5,464 nucleotides of DNA, from NCBI GenBank assembly GCA_028286705.1, contig JAQBRC010000044.1, positions 1-5,464 of the forward strand, read 5' to 3'. A model generated the notes under the pieces. It was given only the letters and a program-made list of their open reading frames with translations. It searched no databases and was not told where the DNA came from. Positions 1 through 4,128 of this stretch are shown piece after piece (position 1 is the first letter of the stretch; each line of letters opens with the position of its first letter). Origin of the DNA: Candidatus Nomurabacteria bacterium (GTDB taxonomy: Bacteria; Patescibacteriota; Minisyncoccia; Phycocordibacterales; UBA9973). Made by a program: the position numbers and the translations under genes.

Positions 1-570
1 ACAACTGTATTCGAAGCACCTGCTACATTAAGCAGTACCATATTTCAAAGTGCCATTAATCCTTTAACAGATGCGCAACAAGCGGTAATGAAAAACTATT
101 CATACCGCGCATCGTGTCCTGTTGCATTAAATGATTTACGAGCAGTAACCGTTTCATACGTTAACTTCAATGGTGCCACACGGCAGGGAACACTTGTTGT
201 TAACAGTTCTGTTGCTGACAATACTGTTTCAGCATTCAAAGCATTGTTTGAAGCAAAGTTTCCTATAAAGAAGATTGCCCCAATTGATATGTATGAAGGA
301 ATAGACTCACTGTCTATGGCTTCAGACAATACGTCAGCATTTAACTGTCGAACAGTGTCTGGAACAACTACATTCTCAGAACATTCATACGGAACAGCTA
401 TCGACATCAATCCAAAGGAAAATCCTTTCGGTACGGCAGCACTTGATACTAAAGCAAAAGGTAGCATCACTGCCGCTGCGGTTAACATCATGAAGACCTA
501 TGGCTTCAAATGGGGAGGAGAATGGACTGGCAAGAAGGATTATCAACACTTCTCTGTGTCTGGAAAATAA
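1..570 (+). CDS. M15-family zinc metallopeptidase (D-Ala-D-Ala carboxypeptidase-like), 5' end missing
   Basis: The frame is open from the first base, so the start lies upstream; 189 residues are visible. Counting from the Met at 88, residues 80-88 (DNTSAFNCR) and 98-108 (EHSYGTAIDIN) match the M15 signature SxHxxGxAxDI, and the end (WGGEW...KDYQHF, 142-155) matches the family's WGGxW...DxxHF. The zinc ligands would be H99, D106 and H154, with D151 near the catalytic position. C10 (in 'SCPV') and C87 (in 'FNCR') are the only cysteines in the visible part and could form a disulfide. Known M15 enzymes cut D-Ala-D-Ala or L-Ala-D-Glu bonds in peptidoglycan stem peptides, usually outside the cytoplasm; any signal peptide would be upstream of the window. 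The exact bond cut cannot be told. All catalytic residues are present, so the enzyme looks functional. A terminator follows directly. Confidence 0.88.
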   Translation, partial: TTVFEAPATLSSTIFQSAINPLTDAQQAVMKNYSYRASCPVALNDLRAVTVSYVNFNGATRQGTLVVNSSVADNTVSAFKALFEAKFPIKKIAPIDMYEGIDSLSMASDNTSAFNCRTVSGTTTFSEHSYGTAIDINPKENPFGTAALDTKAKGSITAAAVNIMKTYGFKWGGEWTGKKDYQHFSVSGK

Positions 571-578
571 TAAGAAAG

Positions 579-604
579 AAAATAGGGCTAAGCCCTATTT
601 TTTT
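579..604 (+). terminator. Intrinsic terminator of the M15 peptidase gene
   Basis: An 8-bp perfect stem (AATAGGGC 581-588 with GCCCTATT 592-599), a TAA loop, two further A-T pairs at the base, and a run of seven T at 598-604. It begins 9 bases after the stop codon. Confidence 0.85.
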
Positions 605-630
605 GACTTTGCCTTAGAGAGGAGTAGACT
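603..630 (+). promoter_or_regulatory. Putative sigma70-type promoter for the 660-1010 gene
   Basis: TTGACT (603-608), a 16-base spacer, then TAGACT (625-630). Transcription would start near 637, giving a leader of about 22 bases with no Shine-Dalgarno sequence. The -35 box overlaps the T-run of the preceding terminator. The same TTGnCn/N16/TAnAnT layout precedes three other genes in this window, which supports it. Confidence 0.45.
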
Positions 631-659
631 TTAGGAAACAACCATTAAAACTGATCATT

Positions 660-1010
660 ATGAAAGTATTACGGATTTTTTTCTGTTTCGTGTTGCTATG
701 CGGCATGACAGCGAGCTGCTACGCTCAAACTTCAAAAGTTGATTCTGCTGCTGTCTTTCCTAAAAAGAAAGCAGAAAAGAGAAAGGCATCATTCTTTACA
801 TTCAATTTTATCCTTGAGGATACTGAATATCCTCCTACTACCCGTACAACGTTGCAACAAGTGTTTATGGACTTTGGCGCTGTGTTTCATCCTCAAACGA
901 TAACCTTTAACTTTGATAGGTACATGAACGAATCTATTACGATTCCAATTCGAAACTATGCACTGTTTAGCTTACAAAATGGTGGTCTAGCATTTCCAAT
1001 AGGCCGGTAA
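660..1010 (+). CDS. Small exported protein of unknown function
   Basis: 116 residues that I cannot assign to a family. The N-terminus is a classic signal peptide: K2 and R5, a hydrophobic core at about 6-18, then 'SCYAQ' at 19-23, with likely signal peptidase I cleavage after A22 or Q23. C20 sits where a lipobox Cys could be, but the preceding residues (T-A-S) are a poor lipobox, so a lipoprotein is less likely. Residues 35-42 are very basic (KKKAEKRK). Residues 45-95 are rich in aromatics and alternating beta-type residues (FFTFNFIL, TITFNF), which suggests a small beta-rich extracellular domain. The ATG is the only good start in frame after an upstream stop at 615. A promoter-like sequence lies upstream and a strong terminator just downstream, which argues for a real single-gene unit. 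Confidence 0.62.
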   Translation: MKVLRIFFCFVLLCGMTASCYAQTSKVDSAAVFPKKKAEKRKASFFTFNFILEDTEYPPTTRTTLQQVFMDFGAVFHPQTITFNFDRYMNESITIPIRNYALFSLQNGGLAFPIGR

Positions 1011-1014
1011 TATC

Positions 1015-1043
1015 AAAAAAGCCTCCCGTTTGGGAGGCTTTTT
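1015..1043. terminator. Bidirectional terminator between convergent genes
   Basis: A 7-bp GC-rich stem (GCCTCCC 1021-1027 with GGGAGGC 1032-1038) and a GTTT loop, flanked by six A (1015-1020) and five T (1039-1043). It can end transcription of the 660-1010 gene on the plus strand and of the 1050-1526 gene on the minus strand. Confidence 0.9.
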
Positions 1044-1049
1044 ATGTTG

Positions 1050-1526
1050 CTATTCAGTGCTTACTTTGTCAGTACCAATGGTTTCAAGATGTCCTTCGGC
1101 AAGCTCAATCATTTCATAGTGCCAGTTTACGCCTTCTTCGGTGAGGGAGAGAAGTTCTTCGTGGTCCATGCCAGCTGCTACACCACGGATCAATGCCCAG
1201 TGTACGATTGCTGCTCCTTCGAAGAAGCCGCTCCATTCCATTAGTTCAGTTGCGTTGTCCCATTGTTCTCCTACATAAAGATCACGCATCTTCTTAAGCT
1301 TCTCCTCAGTTGCTGTTGCCTTTGTCAGAGTTGTGTCGATAACGCCACCTTCGGTTGCAAGACGCATGACTTCTTCTCCATGCATGCGGTTCTTCTCTTC
1401 CATATCAGCCACTGTTTCCTCGCTTAATGCCTCCACAAGAGCAGGACGACCCTTTTCAAGGGTATCTGTCCCTACTCGGCAAAATGCGAGTACCTCTCCT
1501 AATTTCTTCCCAACGAATTCATTCAT
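1050..1526 (-). CDS. Uncharacterised alpha-helical protein
   Basis: 158 residues, acidic, with no signal peptide or membrane segment, so probably cytoplasmic. I do not recognise the family. The sequence reads as four to five amphipathic helices (about 2-16, 35-58, 72-84, 90-120, 122-147). Histidines H49, H109, H122, H136 and H146 lie near glutamates, and W89, W98, W110 and W135 are spread along the C-terminal half ('ELMEWSGFFEGAAIVHWAL', 'GVNWHYEMIELAEGH'). A ferritin-like or DinB-like metal-binding bundle is possible but is only a guess from this pattern. The start is ATG at 1524-1526; a weak AGGA lies 16 bases upstream, too far for a normal Shine-Dalgarno. The gene is divergent from the HTH gene at 1630 and ends at a shared bidirectional terminator. 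The coherent composition across the frame argues for a real gene. Confidence 0.82.
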   Translation of the reverse strand: MNEFVGKKLGEVLAFCRVGTDTLEKGRPALVEALSEETVADMEEKNRMHGEEVMRLATEGGVIDTTLTKATATEEKLKKMRDLYVGEQWDNATELMEWSGFFEGAAIVHWALIRGVAAGMDHEELLSLTEEGVNWHYEMIELAEGHLETIGTDKVSTE

Positions 1527-1561
1527 ATATGTATATTGATTATCCTGCTAATGCTCTCTAT

Positions 1562-1590
1562 AGAGTAGGGGAAATTGCGTATTTATACAA
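1562..1590 (-). promoter_or_regulatory. Possible promoter of the 1050-1526 gene
   Basis: Read on the minus strand: TTGTAT (1590-1585), a 17-base spacer, then TACTCT (1567-1562), predicting a start near 1555 and a leader of about 29 bases. A 10-bp palindrome CTCTATAGAG (1556-1565) overlaps the -10 box and start. The match is weak. Confidence 0.28.
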
Positions 1591-1604
1591 GTTACTGATA
1601 AAAT
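1575..1604 (+). promoter_or_regulatory. Possible promoter of the HTH/LAGLIDADG-like gene
   Basis: TTGCGT (1575-1580), an 18-base spacer, then TAAAAT (1599-1604), with a predicted start near 1611. The leader would be about 19 bases without a Shine-Dalgarno sequence. The -10 box lies inside the inverted repeat at 1593-1619. Confidence 0.4.
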
Positions 1605-1619
1605 ATATGTATATCAGTA
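1593..1619. promoter_or_regulatory. Inverted repeat, candidate operator
   Basis: TACTGATA (1593-1600) and its exact reverse complement TATCAGTA (1612-1619), separated by 11 AT-rich bases. The half-site centres are 19 bp apart, roughly two helical turns, which suits a dimeric HTH protein. The repeat covers the proposed -10 box and start site 11 bases before the ATG at 1630. Autoregulation by the HTH protein encoded there is an inference. Confidence 0.38.
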
Positions 1620-1629
1620 CACTTAATTC

Positions 1630-2304
1630 ATGAGTTCAGTTCTGGCAAGAAGAAATGATAAGGTTGCGGCAATACACATGAGACAGAAAGGGATGAGCTA
1701 TTCTGAAATACGAAAAGAGCTTAATGTCTCCAAAGGCACTTTGAGTGCTTGGCTTTCTGGTATTGAACTTACAACTGAACAGATAGCAGCTCTAAAGAAT
1801 ATCCCTCAGCGTATTGAACGATATAGAGAGACAGTACAGAAAAGAAACAAGGCACGGCTTGAGGCTGTGTATGAAAAAGCTAAGAAGGATATCGGAGATT
1901 TTTCACAAAAAGAGTTGCTTTTAGCTGGGTTGATGTTGTATTGGGGAGAGGGAACTAAAGCACTGCCAGCGCATGTTGCTCTTACAAATACCAACCCAGG
2001 AATGCTCAAATTCTTCCTCAAATGGTTGGATCTTTTTAACGTTGATAAAAGCAAGATAAAGGTTCGGCTTCATTTATATAGTGATATGGACATTGATACA
2101 ACAATGTTGTATTGGTCGAAAGAGCTTTCCTTGCCGCTTGCACAGTTTCGAAAACCATATATAAAGAAGACAGAAAGCTCAAGTATTACCTATAGAAATA
2201 GTTTCAAAATGGGGACATGCAGTGTAACATATGGCAGTGCACCGCTATATGAGTATATAATGATGTGCATTAAGGTACTTGAAAATTCCGCAACCCGCCC
2301 TTAG
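1630..2304 (+). CDS. HTH protein with a LAGLIDADG-like C-terminal region; stop codon lies inside the downstream tRNA
   Basis: 224 residues. Residues 10-45 form a helix-turn-helix of the resolvase/Hin type ('KGMSYSEIRKEL' then 'VSKGTLSAWLSG'), so DNA binding is likely. Residues 60-90 are a charged helical linker. Residues 95-108 (ELLLAGLMLYWGEG) resemble the LAGLIDADG helix, with E107 where the catalytic acid usually sits. The following 'ALTNTNPGMLKFFLKWL' (117-133), 'RLHLY' (146-150), 'YWSKEL' (161-166) and 'F..PYIKK' (173-180) follow the order seen in LAGLIDADG folds, including non-cutting relatives such as WhiA. Only one such motif is present, so it would work as a dimer or has lost nuclease activity. 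It may be a regulator or a homing-endonuclease relative; I cannot decide. Its last 10 bases, including stop TAG (2302-2304), are the first 10 bases of the tRNA gene. No Shine-Dalgarno sequence precedes the ATG. Confidence 0.85.
   Translation: MSSVLARRNDKVAAIHMRQKGMSYSEIRKELNVSKGTLSAWLSGIELTTEQIAALKNIPQRIERYRETVQKRNKARLEAVYEKAKKDIGDFSQKELLLAGLMLYWGEGTKALPAHVALTNTNPGMLKFFLKWLDLFNVDKSKIKVRLHLYSDMDIDTTMLYWSKELSLPLAQFRKPYIKKTESSSITYRNSFKMGTCSVTYGSAPLYEYIMMCIKVLENSATRP
2256..2261 (+). promoter_or_regulatory. Possible tRNA promoter -10 box inside the HTH gene
   Basis: A consensus TATAAT (2256-2261) lies in the 3' end of the HTH/LAGLIDADG-like gene and predicts a start near 2268, about 27 bases before the tRNA. 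There is no good -35 box at the right distance. If inactive, the tRNA would depend on readthrough from the upstream gene. Confidence 0.3.
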
Positions 2305-2366
2305 CTCAGCGGTAGAGCAGTCGTCTTATACACGACCGGTCCATGGTTCGATCCCATGAGGGCGGA
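2295..2366 (+). tRNA. tRNA with anticodon UAU (would read AUA, Ile)
   Basis: A full 72-base cloverleaf: acceptor CCGCCCT/AGGGCGG (7 bp), TA at 8-9, D-stem GCTC/GAGC with a 7-base loop, anticodon stem GTCGT/ACGAC with loop CTTATAC, a 5-base variable region, T-stem CATGG/CCATG with loop TTCGATC, and discriminator A2366. All stems pair perfectly. The 3' CCA is not encoded. The anticodon is at 2327-2329 (TAT). Most bacteria read AUA with a CAU anticodon modified to lysidine by TilS, so a UAU tRNA is uncommon. The loop differs from that of tRNA-Val(UAC) by little (UAU for UAC), and G3-C70 and A73 are also compatible with valine identity, so the amino acid is not certain. It overlaps the end of the preceding CDS by 10 bases and has no terminator of its own before the next gene. 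Confidence 0.93.
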
Positions 2367-2371
2367 CAATA

Positions 2372-2399
2372 TTGACTATATCAATAAAAAATGTACAGT
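2372..2399 (+). promoter_or_regulatory. Putative promoter of the four-helix membrane protein gene
   Basis: TTGACT (2372-2377), a 16-base spacer, then TACAGT (2394-2399), beginning 6 bases after the tRNA. The predicted start near 2406 would exclude an ATG at 2391 and leave a leader of about 18 bases before the ATG at 2424. The layout matches the promoters proposed at 603-630, 3206-3234 and 3635-3662. Confidence 0.42.
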
Positions 2400-2423
2400 G
2401 AAGGAAATCAATTCCTTTATATC

Positions 2424-2819
2424 ATGAAAATAAATAAAGCAATTTCAACCGCGATACTTAGTATCAGTGTTGTTGCAATTCTTGGTACGGTATTTTTTCA
2501 AAATCCCGTAGTTTCCTGTATAGCAATATCAACAATCAGTCTAATGGCTTTTCAAATCGGTGTTACTGTAGCAGATGACTACAGAGATGTAGAAGAAACG
2601 AGTTTGAAAGAATGGATACTTTTTTCTGTCTACACTGTTGCAATATTATTTACATACAAAGTTTTTGTATGTAATATTTATCCGCATCTTGCGGCGCCAA
2701 ATCGTAAACTTCAATTGTACTTTTCATTTATTGGAATAACATGGTTCGTTCCTTTTTATGCGGGTCATTACTTAAAAAGATTTTCTATAATGAATAGAAT
2801 TTTTAAATTTGAAGTGTAG
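2424..2819 (+). CDS. Small four-helix membrane protein of unknown function
   Basis: 131 residues from ATG 2424. An ATG at 2391 in the same frame would add 11 residues (MYSEGNQFLYI) but lies upstream of the predicted transcription start. Four hydrophobic segments are clear: about residues 7-25, 29-49, 64-84 and 97-116. Between the second and third is an acidic stretch (ADDYRDVEETS), and the C-terminus is basic (KRFSIMNRIFKF), which suggests a cytoplasmic tail. I recognise no family. Codon use is AT-rich: 8 of the 16 Ile codons are ATA, the codon a UAU tRNA would read, and the tRNA lies just upstream. A perfect 11-bp inverted repeat lies within the third membrane segment and the loop after it. 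A strong terminator follows. Confidence 0.75.
   Translation: MKINKAISTAILSISVVAILGTVFFQNPVVSCIAISTISLMAFQIGVTVADDYRDVEETSLKEWILFSVYTVAILFTYKVFVCNIYPHLAAPNRKLQLYFSFIGITWFVPFYAGHYLKRFSIMNRIFKFEV
2650..2674. repeat. Perfect inverted repeat inside a coding region
   Basis: TTACATACAAA (2650-2660) is followed after three bases (GTT) by its exact reverse complement TTTGTATGTAA (2664-2674). It encodes part of the third membrane segment of the 2424-2819 protein. It has no T-run in the usual position, so it is not a standard terminator. Confidence 0.8.
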
Positions 2820-2824
2820 TCATT

Positions 2825-2853
2825 AAAGCCTGGTTAACCCCAGGCTTTTTTTT
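2825..2853 (+). terminator. Intrinsic terminator of the four-helix membrane protein gene
   Basis: A 9-bp perfect stem (AAAGCCTGG 2825-2833 with CCAGGCTTT 2840-2848), a 6-base loop, and eight T (2846-2853). It starts 6 bases after the stop codon. Confidence 0.92.
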
Positions 2854-2938
2854 GTCGCATATCTACCTTACAATCGTATACCACTCAAAAATATACTCCT
2901 CCAGGCGGTTCCAAGTATTTGAGGGAATGCGGACAATA
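2854..2938 (+). other. Gene-free stretch with possible degenerate tRNA-end copy or structured RNA
   Basis: There is no credible ORF between two terminators. In order, GGTTC (2907-2911), TGAGGG (2920-2925) and CGGACAATA (2930-2938) repeat blocks of the tRNA T-arm, acceptor and flank (GGTTC 2345-2349, TGAGGG 2357-2362, CGGACAATA 2363-2371), with different or extra bases between. The ends can also pair: GTCGCAT (2854-2860) with ATGCGGAC (2927-2934, one bulged G), enclosing GTATA/TATAC (2876-2880/2892-2896) and TCCTC/GAGGGA (2897-2901/2921-2926). It could be a decayed tRNA, an attachment-site scar, a small RNA or chance. Confidence 0.3.
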
Positions 2939-2969
2939 AAAAAGCCACATCATTTTTAATGCGGCTTTT
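2938..2969 (-). terminator. Intrinsic terminator of the 2973-3191 gene
   Basis: Read on the minus strand: a stem AAAAGCC (2969-2963) with GGCTTTT (2946-2940), extended past one A-C mismatch by three more pairs, a loop of 8 bases, and a T-run at 2943-2938. It starts just after the stop codon at 2973-2975. Confidence 0.8.
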
Positions 2970-2972
2970 GGT

Positions 2973-3191
2973 TCAATTTTTAACATAATATCCAAGAAAA
3001 GATCCATCTGCTTCTGGTCTGTGATAATCACCATCCCAAGCATATATTAAGTCCAATCCATCTTGATGGTTTGCCTTAACCAATGTGTAAGATTCAAAAT
3101 CAGAGGGTTTCATTGTTGCAGACTGTCCTGTTTTTACCGATATAACAAAAGTGGTTTTTTTAGGCCTGTCGGCGATTACGGTTGCTTCCAT
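2973..3191 (-). CDS. Small soluble protein of unknown function
   Basis: 72 residues, no signal peptide or membrane helix. No family recognised. Residues 3-41 look like beta-strands (TTFVISVKTG, ESYTLVKA), followed by 'DLIYAWDGDYHRPEADGSFLGYY' features at 47-69, rich in Asp, Tyr and Gly, consistent with a small beta-fold. The stop is TGA, which supports the standard code. The gene has its own promoter-like element 15 bases upstream and its own terminator, the best evidence that it is real. A purine-rich AAGAAAAAAAG precedes the ATG and may help ribosome binding. It shares its promoter type with the next minus-strand gene, so the two may be expressed under the same conditions. Confidence 0.68.
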   Translation of the reverse strand: MEATVIADRPKKTTFVISVKTGQSATMKPSDFESYTLVKANHQDGLDLIYAWDGDYHRPEADGSFLGYYVKN

Positions 3192-3205
3192 GTTCTTTTT
3201 TTCTT

Positions 3206-3234
3206 CACTCTACACTTTCTTTCCTAAAAGGCAA
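3206..3234 (-). promoter_or_regulatory. Promoter-like element A, before the 2973-3191 gene
   Basis: On the minus strand: TTGCCT (3234-3229), a 16-base spacer, then TAGAGT (3212-3207), with a start expected near 3200 and a leader of about 9 bases. It matches element B (3634-3662) at 22 of 29 positions without gaps, including the spacer's AAAGTGTA next to the -10 box. Confidence 0.5.
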
Positions 3235-3236
3235 AT

Positions 3237-3263
3237 AAAAAACAACCGAATAAATTCGGTTGT
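3237..3263 (-). terminator. Intrinsic terminator of the 3271-3609 gene
   Basis: Read on the minus strand: a perfect 8-bp stem CAACCGAA (3262-3255) with TTCGGTTG (3250-3243), a TTTA loop, and six T (3242-3237). It separates this gene from the next minus-strand gene, so the two are not one operon unless readthrough occurs. Confidence 0.9.
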
Positions 3264-3270
3264 CGGGTCT

Positions 3271-3609
3271 TTAGATAGTTTCAGCTACTTTTCGGATTAG
3301 CAATATCAATTCATCACCATTGTGGTCAGTTAGATATTGGTAATGATGTATTGTCCTATCAACCAAATCTTCTGAATTAATTAGCTCTATCATTTTTCTG
3401 AACTCAGCTTTTTCGCTTGGGCTGAATGATGCAGCGGTCATAAGTTTTGTCCGGGCTTTGTCCCATACTGTTTCTCGCGACTGAACCGGCAGGGGGCGGA
3501 TGTCTTCCTCGCGCTCAAGCGCCGCAATGACAACTTCAGGTTTTGCGACTGGCTTTAATAATGCAATTAGTCTGGCTTGCTTCTGTGGAAGAACGATAAT
3601 TTTTTTCAT
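3271..3609 (-). CDS. Small helical protein of unknown function
   Basis: 112 residues from ATG 3607-3609 (MKKIIVLPQK...). A longer frame with GTG at 3634-3636 would add nine residues, but that GTG overlaps the predicted -10 box and lies upstream of the expected transcription start, so I prefer the ATG. There is no membrane segment or export signal. The sequence looks mostly helical, with charged stretches (ALEREEDIR 30-38, SEKAEFRKMIELI 65-77) and 'TIHHYQYL' at 86-93. A basic N-terminal helix (QKQARLIALLKPVAK) comes first. No family recognised. It has its own promoter-like element and terminator, and is divergent from the DUF4383-like gene. Confidence 0.72.
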   Translation of the reverse strand: MKKIIVLPQKQARLIALLKPVAKPEVVIAALEREEDIRPLPVQSRETVWDKARTKLMTAASFSPSEKAEFRKMIELINSEDLVDRTIHHYQYLTDHNGDELILLIRKVAETI

Positions 3610-3634
3610 AATGTGATGAATAGTGTTTTTCCAC

Positions 3635-3662
3635 ACTTTACACTTTTATTCTAAAATGACAA
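3635..3662 (-). promoter_or_regulatory. Promoter-like element B, before the 3271-3609 gene
   Basis: On the minus strand: TTGTCA (3662-3657, five of six consensus bases), a 16-base spacer, then TAAAGT (3640-3635). A start near 3628 would give a leader of about 19 bases to the ATG at 3609, with no clear Shine-Dalgarno. It pairs with element A as a repeated promoter. Confidence 0.55.
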
Positions 3663-3686
3663 TAGTTCATGCTCTGTAGTCAAAAG

Positions 3687-3695
3687 TGCTATACT
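3687..3695 (+). promoter_or_regulatory. Extended -10 promoter of the DUF4383-like gene
   Basis: TG (3687-3688), one base, then TATACT (3690-3695): an extended -10 box, five of six consensus bases. No good -35 box is seen, which is common for this promoter type. Transcription would start near 3702, only 2-6 bases before ATG 3705 and ATG 3708. Confidence 0.5.
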
Positions 3696-3704
3696 ATTAA
3701 GCAT

Positions 3705-4082
3705 ATGATGAATATACAAAAAACAGTGAAATGGTTCGGAGTACTCTTATTAGTATTGGGTCTAGCTGGTTTTATACCAGGAATCGTAACAACAGGTGGA
3801 TACCTCTTTGGAATTTTCCTTGTTAGTGTTCTTATGAATCTAATTCATATCATTGTTGGTCTTGTAGGTATTGAATCTGCTGTGACAGAAACTGCAGCAT
3901 TGCGATACTTTAAGATTGTAGGGGTACTCTTTGCGGTTATCGCAATCTTTGGTTTCGTATCTAACGGAACAATCATGACAACTAACACTGCAAGCAGTGT
4001 GCTTGCAACTATCTTTGCATTGTTTGCCCTATACGTTGGTTTTGTTCCACGAACAAACAACATTTCTGCTCCGGTACTATAA
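3705..4082 (+). CDS. DUF4383-like four-helix membrane protein
   Basis: 125 residues from ATG 3705 (ATG 3708 is equally possible). The frame is open back to an ATG at 3669, but that start precedes the predicted promoter. Four membrane segments are clear: about 10-27, 33-56, 68-86 and 97-115. The second ends in 'NLIHIIVGLVGI' (45-56), matching the N-x-x-H-x-x-x-G-x-x-G pattern I associate with DUF4383 (PF14325), and 'RYFKIVGVLFAVIAIFGF' (67-84) fits the third helix of that family. Its function is unknown. No Shine-Dalgarno precedes the start, and the nearby promoter suggests a leaderless or nearly leaderless mRNA. It is divergent from the 3271-3609 gene and convergent with recG, with which it shares a terminator. 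Confidence 0.85.
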   Translation: MMNIQKTVKWFGVLLLVLGLAGFIPGIVTTGGYLFGIFLVSVLMNLIHIIVGLVGIESAVTETAALRYFKIVGVLFAVIAIFGFVSNGTIMTTNTASSVLATIFALFALYVGFVPRTNNISAPVL

Positions 4083-4091
4083 GTACCAATC

Positions 4092-4128
4092 TAAATAAAA
4101 GCGCCAACAGTGTTGGCGCTTTTATTTA
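4092..4128. terminator. Bidirectional terminator shared with recG
   Basis: A 17-bp perfect stem (4092-4108 with 4112-4128), core GCGCCAAC/GTTGGCGC, loop AGT, with A and T runs at the ends. The stem covers the recG stop codon (TAA, complement of 4126-4128). It can serve the DUF4383-like gene and recG alike. Confidence 0.92.

Noticed and set aside
1044..1539. Plus-strand ORFs opposite the 1050-1526 gene
   Set aside because: Their translations are Ser/Cys/Pro-rich in the manner of antisense shadows, and one overlaps the terminator hairpin.
2345..2938. A true integrated mobile element at the tRNA
   Set aside because: No integrase, transposase or phage gene is present, the segment is only about 570 bases, and the second tRNA-end copy is interrupted; kept only as a speculative finding.
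2973..2975. Recoded TGA (Gracilibacteria-type code)
   Set aside because: TGA is used as the stop codon just before a terminator in the 2973-3191 gene, so the standard code fits.
3610..3636. GTG start at 3634-3636 for the small minus-strand gene
   Set aside because: It overlaps the proposed -10 box and would precede the transcription start; ATG at 3609 gives a more normal N-terminus.
3669..3704. Longer N-terminus (MLCSQKCYTIKH) for the DUF4383-like protein
   Set aside because: The frame is open, but these codons cover the extended -10 promoter, and the extra residues do not look like part of the family.
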